From: Podila epigama
Lineage: Eukaryota > Mortierellomycota > Mortierellomycetes > Mortierellales > Mortierellaceae
Assembly: GCA_015679605.1 (NCBI GenBank)
Contig: JAAAVE010000067.1
Coordinates: 1-11,429 of the forward strand
Length of the DNA: 11,429 nt
Direction of reading: 5' to 3'
In this document: positions 1 through 6,300 of the stretch, piece by piece
Position numbering within the stretch: position 1 is the first letter of the stretch
How the letters are laid out: the number at the start of each line of letters is the position of its first letter
Position numbers and translations under genes: made by a program
Notes under the pieces: model-generated
Databases searched by the model: none
What the model was told of the DNA's origin: nothing
The model's input: the letters and a program-made list of their open reading frames with translations, nothing else

Positions 1-319
1 GATCCATGCATGTTCAGTTTTTCCATACTTTCTTTCCATTCCCCCCAACGCAAACGGATAGATCCAAATTCCTCACGTTAGTCGAGTGAGGGACAACTTG
101 CGCAAAGCATTTGTGCATTGGCAAGGGTAAGGAGAGAATTCATTCCTGGAGACACGTTATTTCATGATCAATTCTTCCTTTGCATGCTCCATGAGTTCAA
201 CAATTCTCATTCATGGCACAACGACATTCTACTCTACTCTACCAGATCAAGGCGTCGCGTCTGTAAAAAAAAAAAAAAAAAACCCTATTTAAAAGAAGAA
301 AAAAAAAGCACTGGACGCG
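1..319. other. 5' flanking region of gene 1, no gene seen
   Basis: No credible coding region is seen on either strand here; the short open frames have no recognisable content. The stretch should contain the promoter and 5' UTR of gene 1. It ends in an A-rich segment that runs into the start codon at 320. A TATTTAAA-like string at 286-293 lies only about 30 bases from the ATG, so it is a poor TATA-box candidate unless the leader is extremely short. No upstream neighbour can be identified. Confidence 0.6.
265..282 (+). promoter_or_regulatory. Poly(dA:dT) tract upstream of gene 1
   Basis: Eighteen uninterrupted A residues lie 37 bases before the ATG, followed by a second A-rich stretch at 291-307. 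In fungi, poly(dA:dT) tracts in promoters are known to disfavour nucleosomes and keep start regions open. Here that role is inferred from position only. The tract could equally sit inside the 5' UTR. Confidence 0.4.
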
Positions 320-3300
320 ATGGATAAAAAGACATCCAAGAAGGCTGTTCCTCTTCAGTTTCACTCGGTGTACCCATCCGCAGCTGTGCCAACAGTAGAC
401 ACTGAAGGAAGTAGAAAGAAACGCGGTCGAAAACCCAAGACGCTTCTTGTCAAGGATCTGATCGTGGACGTGACCACTATCCCGCCTTCTTCTCAAGAAG
501 AAAATAGAAGCACTGGGTCCGAGGTCATCATCGATATTGACACCGTCACCTCCTCTGAATCATCATCTGCATCTTCGTCTTCGTCTTTATCCTCCTCATC
601 TTCTTCGACTTTGTCCCTATCTCCTTCTCTGTCACCATCTCCACCACTACCACCAATAACGACTACTGGTATACCCACGCGATCATCATCCTTGTCCCCA
701 ATTGACTCCTCGTCATTATCCTCCTTATCGCCGGACGTCACACTCAACGCACGCGATAGCTCAATTGATATACCCGATATACCCAACACTCAACAGGCAT
801 CCTTTTCCTCCAAAGCACCATCCAATGCAGGAAGGAAACGGAAACGAAAAGAAGAACAACAACAACATGAACATGGTTACGGTGGTTCGCCCCACAACAC
901 CTCAAGTGGCACGAAGCGCAAACGGAGCAATATGCTAGACAACTTTCAGACAACAGGGGCCTTCTTAACAAGGACAGCCTCCAAGCTCCTGGGTGGCCAG
1001 TCCGTTATTGGAGCAGACTCCAACATTCATGGGTATGCCCTGGGTCGTCCCTGCAAAGTTCTTGGTTCTGACAAGGCATGGCATTTTGGAACAATGGTCG
1101 GATTACAGAGTGGCAAGATCCGGGTTCGGTTTGATGGTTGGGGTGTTGAATGGGATGAGTGGCTGGCTTCTGACAGTAGAAGATTGGTCAAGTCTCTTAC
1201 CCCTGAAGAGCAGGAAGAGGCGCGAGCGCCACAATGTGAATGCGACGCGGATACAGCAGAGCCTACTGCGAATGGAGCAGCAGCAGCAGCAGCGACAAAT
1301 CTAGAAACTGTTCCAACATTGGACAAAAGCAAGACAGTGACCAAGACGCGCAAGGTCAATGGCAACGGCGTGAAGAAAAGGGAGTACAAAAAGGTCAAGA
1401 CGACGACAGAATCCATCTCTGTCTCCTCAGAAGAGGTTATTGAAATCCTGGCTATTGGCAGTGGTGATACTACCTATAGCTCCACGGAGGCAACGCTCCG
1501 CGAGTCGTCATTGTCGTCATTGTCGTCGTCGTCGGAGGTCACAGTCTCAGAGCAGCTGTCGCACTCCATCACGGCGTCTGATCTGTCAGGGGTAGAGGCC
1601 TTGAATGACGCACAGGAGGCAAGCGGGCTAAAGGCAAAGCCTTCAAAGACACCGAAAACACCAAAAGTGCCCAAGACACCAAAAGCGCCAAAGGAGCCAA
1701 AGAAACCAAAGGAACCGAAGAAACCCAAGGAACCAAAGGAACCAAAGAAGTCAAAGGAACCAAAAGGATCGAAAACGCCAAATGACACCTCTCTTTCTCT
1801 TCTGGAAGACGCTCAGTCCGTCAACGATAAAGACCAAACAGCTGCAACGGTCAATGAATCCAGCGGCCCCGAAATACCCGAGAAGCCCAAGAAACTTTCA
1901 AAAAAGATGGGAAAGGCGAGTAAGCCGTCAATAACAACAACTGGTACCAAGGCTCAACAACCCGCAACGCCCCATGACGATAGCCCCATCCAATCGACAG
2001 AGGTTTCATTACCTCTTCTGAGCACCAGCAAAGAACAAGTCATCGAGATAGGGACAAATGCCCCCAAGTATCCAACGAATGCACTCTGGACGCCACCAGA
2101 AGATTCAAAGCCATTGGATATGTTCACTGGTTCCATTACCCATTGTAGCATCTCGAATGATGAAAGTTTCTCGTCAACAGATTCGACTCTTTCCACACCT
2201 CCACCTCGGTCAGTGTCTGCAACTCCAGGCCTATCGGATGAAACCCAAGTGCAAGATAGCAGTTCAAATGGTGACAACAAGGATGAAAAGGACAAGGATG
2301 GGAAAGATGACGAAGACGAGTCCTCGCCTGAGAAGCAAACGAAGACAGGTAACCCAATCAACCTCGGCTTACCACCCCTTGAGATCACAGAATTCGAGTT
2401 TGAGGATGAGTCCCAGGAGCTTCTAGGCATGATTCATCGGATTTTAGACACGGGAAAGATCCAGAACAGAGTTGTGGAAGAAACGTTTGATGATGACTAT
2501 CAAGACTTTTTGAGTGGCTACAGACGCAAAAAGAAGCGACAGAGCGCTGACGGTAATGACGAGAATGGAACCGAGGGAGGCGAAGGCGGTGTCAAGAGGA
2601 CTCAGACAAAGACAAAAGATCGGTTTATAGCGATTCTAGAGTCACGGCACCAACAACAACTTCTCAAGCAAGGACTCATGCCGGGAGGCATGTCTCTTCC
2701 GAATTCATCGTCCTTTTCATTTGTGCCTCCTGCGCTGCCAAAGAAAAAGTTGACAACGGAACAAAAAGAGGCATTGGATGCGAAACGAGAGCATGCCATG
2801 CGCAATATGTGTCATGAACCCATGATCCAACTTGTTCGGCAAATCATCTACACCAATGCGGATCGAGTCGAAGCTATCCACAACCATAACCAGAACCTCA
2901 ATCAAAGGAGTGGCCACGGCAAGAGCAACAATCATAAGAGCAAGAGTTTTAGCAGTAGTAGTTCGAAGCAAGATCAAACGCTCAGCCGCAAGGAAAAGTT
3001 TGTCAAGGCTTTGGCCAGCAGAAAGTTGACAAAACTCAACCGGAGCCTTCCATTCGCCAGACGAATCTATGGTCCATCATCTCTTGCCTCTGGCCACGAA
3101 GGACTCACCTTCAACGAAGCTGGATACATTGAGACACCGATCATCCCAAAAGTTAACAGTACTGCCACCGCGGCTGCAACGGGTGCGACTGCTTCTAATG
3201 CTGCTACGCCCACAAGTCAGACCTCCGACCCCTCTACACCGCTGAAAAAAAAACGAGGTCGCAAGCCCAAGAACGCCCAGACAGCTGCAGCAACAAACAG

Positions 3301-6300
3301 CCGTGAAACAGGCTTGGTGGTTGGTAACAGTGCTGTGGCCTCTGGAGTTGAGGGTGGCAAAGTGAACCCGTTTGAGAGTCTACGGAGCTTGACACAGAGT
3401 AAGAAGCGCAAGATTGGGGTAGCTGAAGATCGTATCAGCTATCTCAAACGGATCTACAGTCCAGGGACTCGGATTCAAGCGCGCGACAAGCAGATGGAGT
3501 GGCTCTTGGCACGCGTGCGGGACCTTCGGAACAGCAGGGTCCTGGTCCAGTACGAAGGCTTCCCTGCGTTTTATAACGAGTGGATCGATATCAATAGCGA
3601 ACGGCTCAGGTTTGATCCGACCTTGGAACAAACACCTTGGGATCCGAATGCGACATCAACAAGAGACCCTACCAAGAAGGCTACAGCCACGGCGACAACC
3701 ACGACAGCCTCCGTGGTATCAACGGCGGAAGGGACTTTGGCTAAAACCAAGACTGTTGATGTTGCTGCAACAACTGACAACCATGCTGCCACCATTAGAC
3801 CTGGAGCCATTCCTGGTGATGATGGCAAATTGTCTACAGCGCTGGATTCGGACAGGCTGAAAGACTCTACGTCCACAGATTCGATAAAGACAGTCGATGC
3901 AGCGGAAGATGCCTCCGAACAGCCTGAACAGGAGAGTATGCCAGAGGCTGAAGATGGTAGGTGTATTACTCAAGCACCATCACTAATGCCAAAGAGATAC
4001 GATTCAATGTCTGCAATGTTGCTCACGTTCATCTAACACCCACATATGATGATAGAAAACGCCTTGGCTGTCAACTGTATCCAGTGTCAGGTTAAAATCA
4101 GTCAGTTCCGGTAAGTCAGCCCGCTTTTTTCTTTCCTCGTCCATGCGCACACAACATGTATAAAGAAGATTGTGATGACTTATGGAGTCGCTATATGTTA
4201 TAAAACTATACAACTATAGAATCTATTGCATGTATTGCGAGGCAGAGTCAAAAGCACTGGTTCAGAGTGATCCTCCGTGTGTACCCTTCAACCTTTGTCT
4301 CTGGTGCTTCTCCAACGCCTTTCCTGAACACCATGATCACCCGAGGTCGTCCTTTGCGACCAAGGTGATTGTGGGGCCTAAAGGTGTCCGTCCGGTCAAG
4401 GGAGGTATCATCACGCGATTCGAAAAGGACTTGTTGGATCTCGATTACAAGGAGCCTGAGCGACCGGACCGATATAAGATGAGTGCTGAAGACCAGCTGA
4501 ATGCCATGTTTTCACTCGAGAACGATCAGAGCTATGTCCATTTAGATCAATGGCGTGAACGAAAGGTTTGCGCGTTTTGTAACGATGAGGGCGTACCCAG
4601 CAAGGATCTGTTTATTGGACCTTATCCCTTCGTGCAGGCCTCCACCAATCGGTATGGCGACGCTAAAAAGAAACACTTTTGGGCGCATGACGCCTGTGCT
4701 CGACACTCGCCCGAGGTCATCCAGGGCAAGGATGGTACCTGGTACAATGTAACAATGGCCATGCGTCGCGGAAGGACTGTGGTACGTGCTAAGCATGTTT
4801 TGTCTTGGCTTGCCTTTTTTTTCTCTTGTCCATTATTCACCATGATTCTGTTGACACACGGTTCAACTTTCTTTGTTCATATAGAAATGCACTGCTTGTA
4901 AAGAGAAAGGTGCGACGATCGGCTGCTTTGAGCCAAAGTGCTACCGAAGTTTCCATGTGCCCTGTACGGGCAAGCCAATGTCACAGTTTGAGGATGGAGT
5001 CATCTTTTGGTGTCCTCAACATGAAAAGGCGCTACTTCAACGAGGTATGTTTTTCACATGTTCTGGGATATGCTTAGAAACAAGGAGTCTTTGAATGTAG
5101 TTGTGAGAAAACAAGGCATATGTCTGACTATGGAACAATGTCCATTAGATGCATATGATGAGACGTTCAGCTGCGATCGATGCGCTAAAATCCTTGGCGT
5201 GAATCCGTGGAATACATGCATCAAATGCAGCGACGACTACTTTCACACCTTTGATCTCTGTCGAGAGGTACGTGCTTGTTTCTACACCAACATATGCTTT
5301 CTCTTATGTGAGCAATCTTATTGACTTCTTTTTTGTGGGTATTGTATCTCTAGTGTTTTTCAAAGGACGATATTAACCACGAGCATGGCAAAGAGGACTT
5401 CAAGATTACATGTAAGAATCTTTTACCATCCACAGGACTGTTAAATTTGCTACGGACGTAACAAAATCTCATCCTATATCCAACTTCTCTTCTAGCCTTG
5501 GAGCAGATACGCACTGAACAATTGGAAAAGGAGGCAGCCATGATTCAACCAATTGACGAGACTGTGGTACCCAAAAAGAAGCCAGTAAGTCTCAAACCAA
5601 AGATGAGGGGCCTCTCGCGTATGGTCTGTTCGTACTGCTGGTCTTCCACCTCGACAAAGTGGAGAAAAGGTATGCATGATTTTTTGAGAATATATTTTCT
5701 TGTGCACTATTATAGCCCTTGCATCAAAAGCAATATCGTTCTCAAACTGAGCTGCAATTCAACTACATTAGGTTATAATGGTGTCCTCATGTGTGAGGAT
5801 TGCTTTTCGGCAGGACCAGTCAACGATACACCAATGCAGCCACCGACAGGGATGGAATCTGATATGGCAGCACAAGCAATGGGTGACAATCCGAATCTTC
5901 CACCCCTTGTGGTGCCTGGGGCCGAGCTTATCGAGCCTGAAAATCCCAAAGGTGTCGGGCGCTATGCTACTTCTGCAGAGGATTACTCGCATACTCCTTA
6001 TTTGACACGTACCTCCGTGTCGGCTGTTCGGTTTGACCACTCTTCTTCACAAGCTGTCTACCTTGATTCATATGGGCCTGCAGAAAATCAGCTTTATTCT
6101 TTACCCATCGACACGACCTATTATGACATTCCTGGCCGTGCGCCACGCTGTAAGTTTGACGTGAAATTTCGGTTGCGTGTTATCAACTCGGTTGCATGTC
6201 TTGAATTGGCTCTGACATGTAGGACTCTTCTCTAAAATTTATGCTCAAATAGGGGCCACGCATTCTGGCACAGATTATCATGGCACCTGGCTACCACAGA

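Noticed and set aside
71-91. Inverted repeat CCTCAC / GTGAGG with a 9-base loop
   Set aside because: A 6-bp stem is expected by chance in a window of this size, and there is no supporting context such as a T-run.
118-327. Small ORF ahead of gene 1
   Set aside because: It starts without ATG, runs through the poly(A) tract as polylysine and overlaps the gene 1 start in another frame.
1474-1788. Minus-strand frame with Phe-Gly repeats, like an FG-nucleoporin
   Set aside because: The FG pattern is simply the reverse complement of the Lys-x-Pro repeat codons of gene 1.
1954-2430. Minus-strand open frame of 158 residues
   Set aside because: It lies wholly antisense to gene 1 exon 1, is rich in Ser and shows no domain; it is a shadow of the coding strand.
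3957-4036. Unspliced continuation of exon 1 giving a separate 1,238-residue protein with a stop after 4034
   Set aside because: A GTAGGT donor at 3957 joined to the TAG at 4055 restores the frame and supplies the first Cys pair of the ZZ finger. The readthrough tail has no recognisable content.
4182-4901. Independent gene starting at ATG 4182
   Set aside because: The first 13 residues would come from what fits better as intron, and the ZZ finger would lose its first Cys pair.
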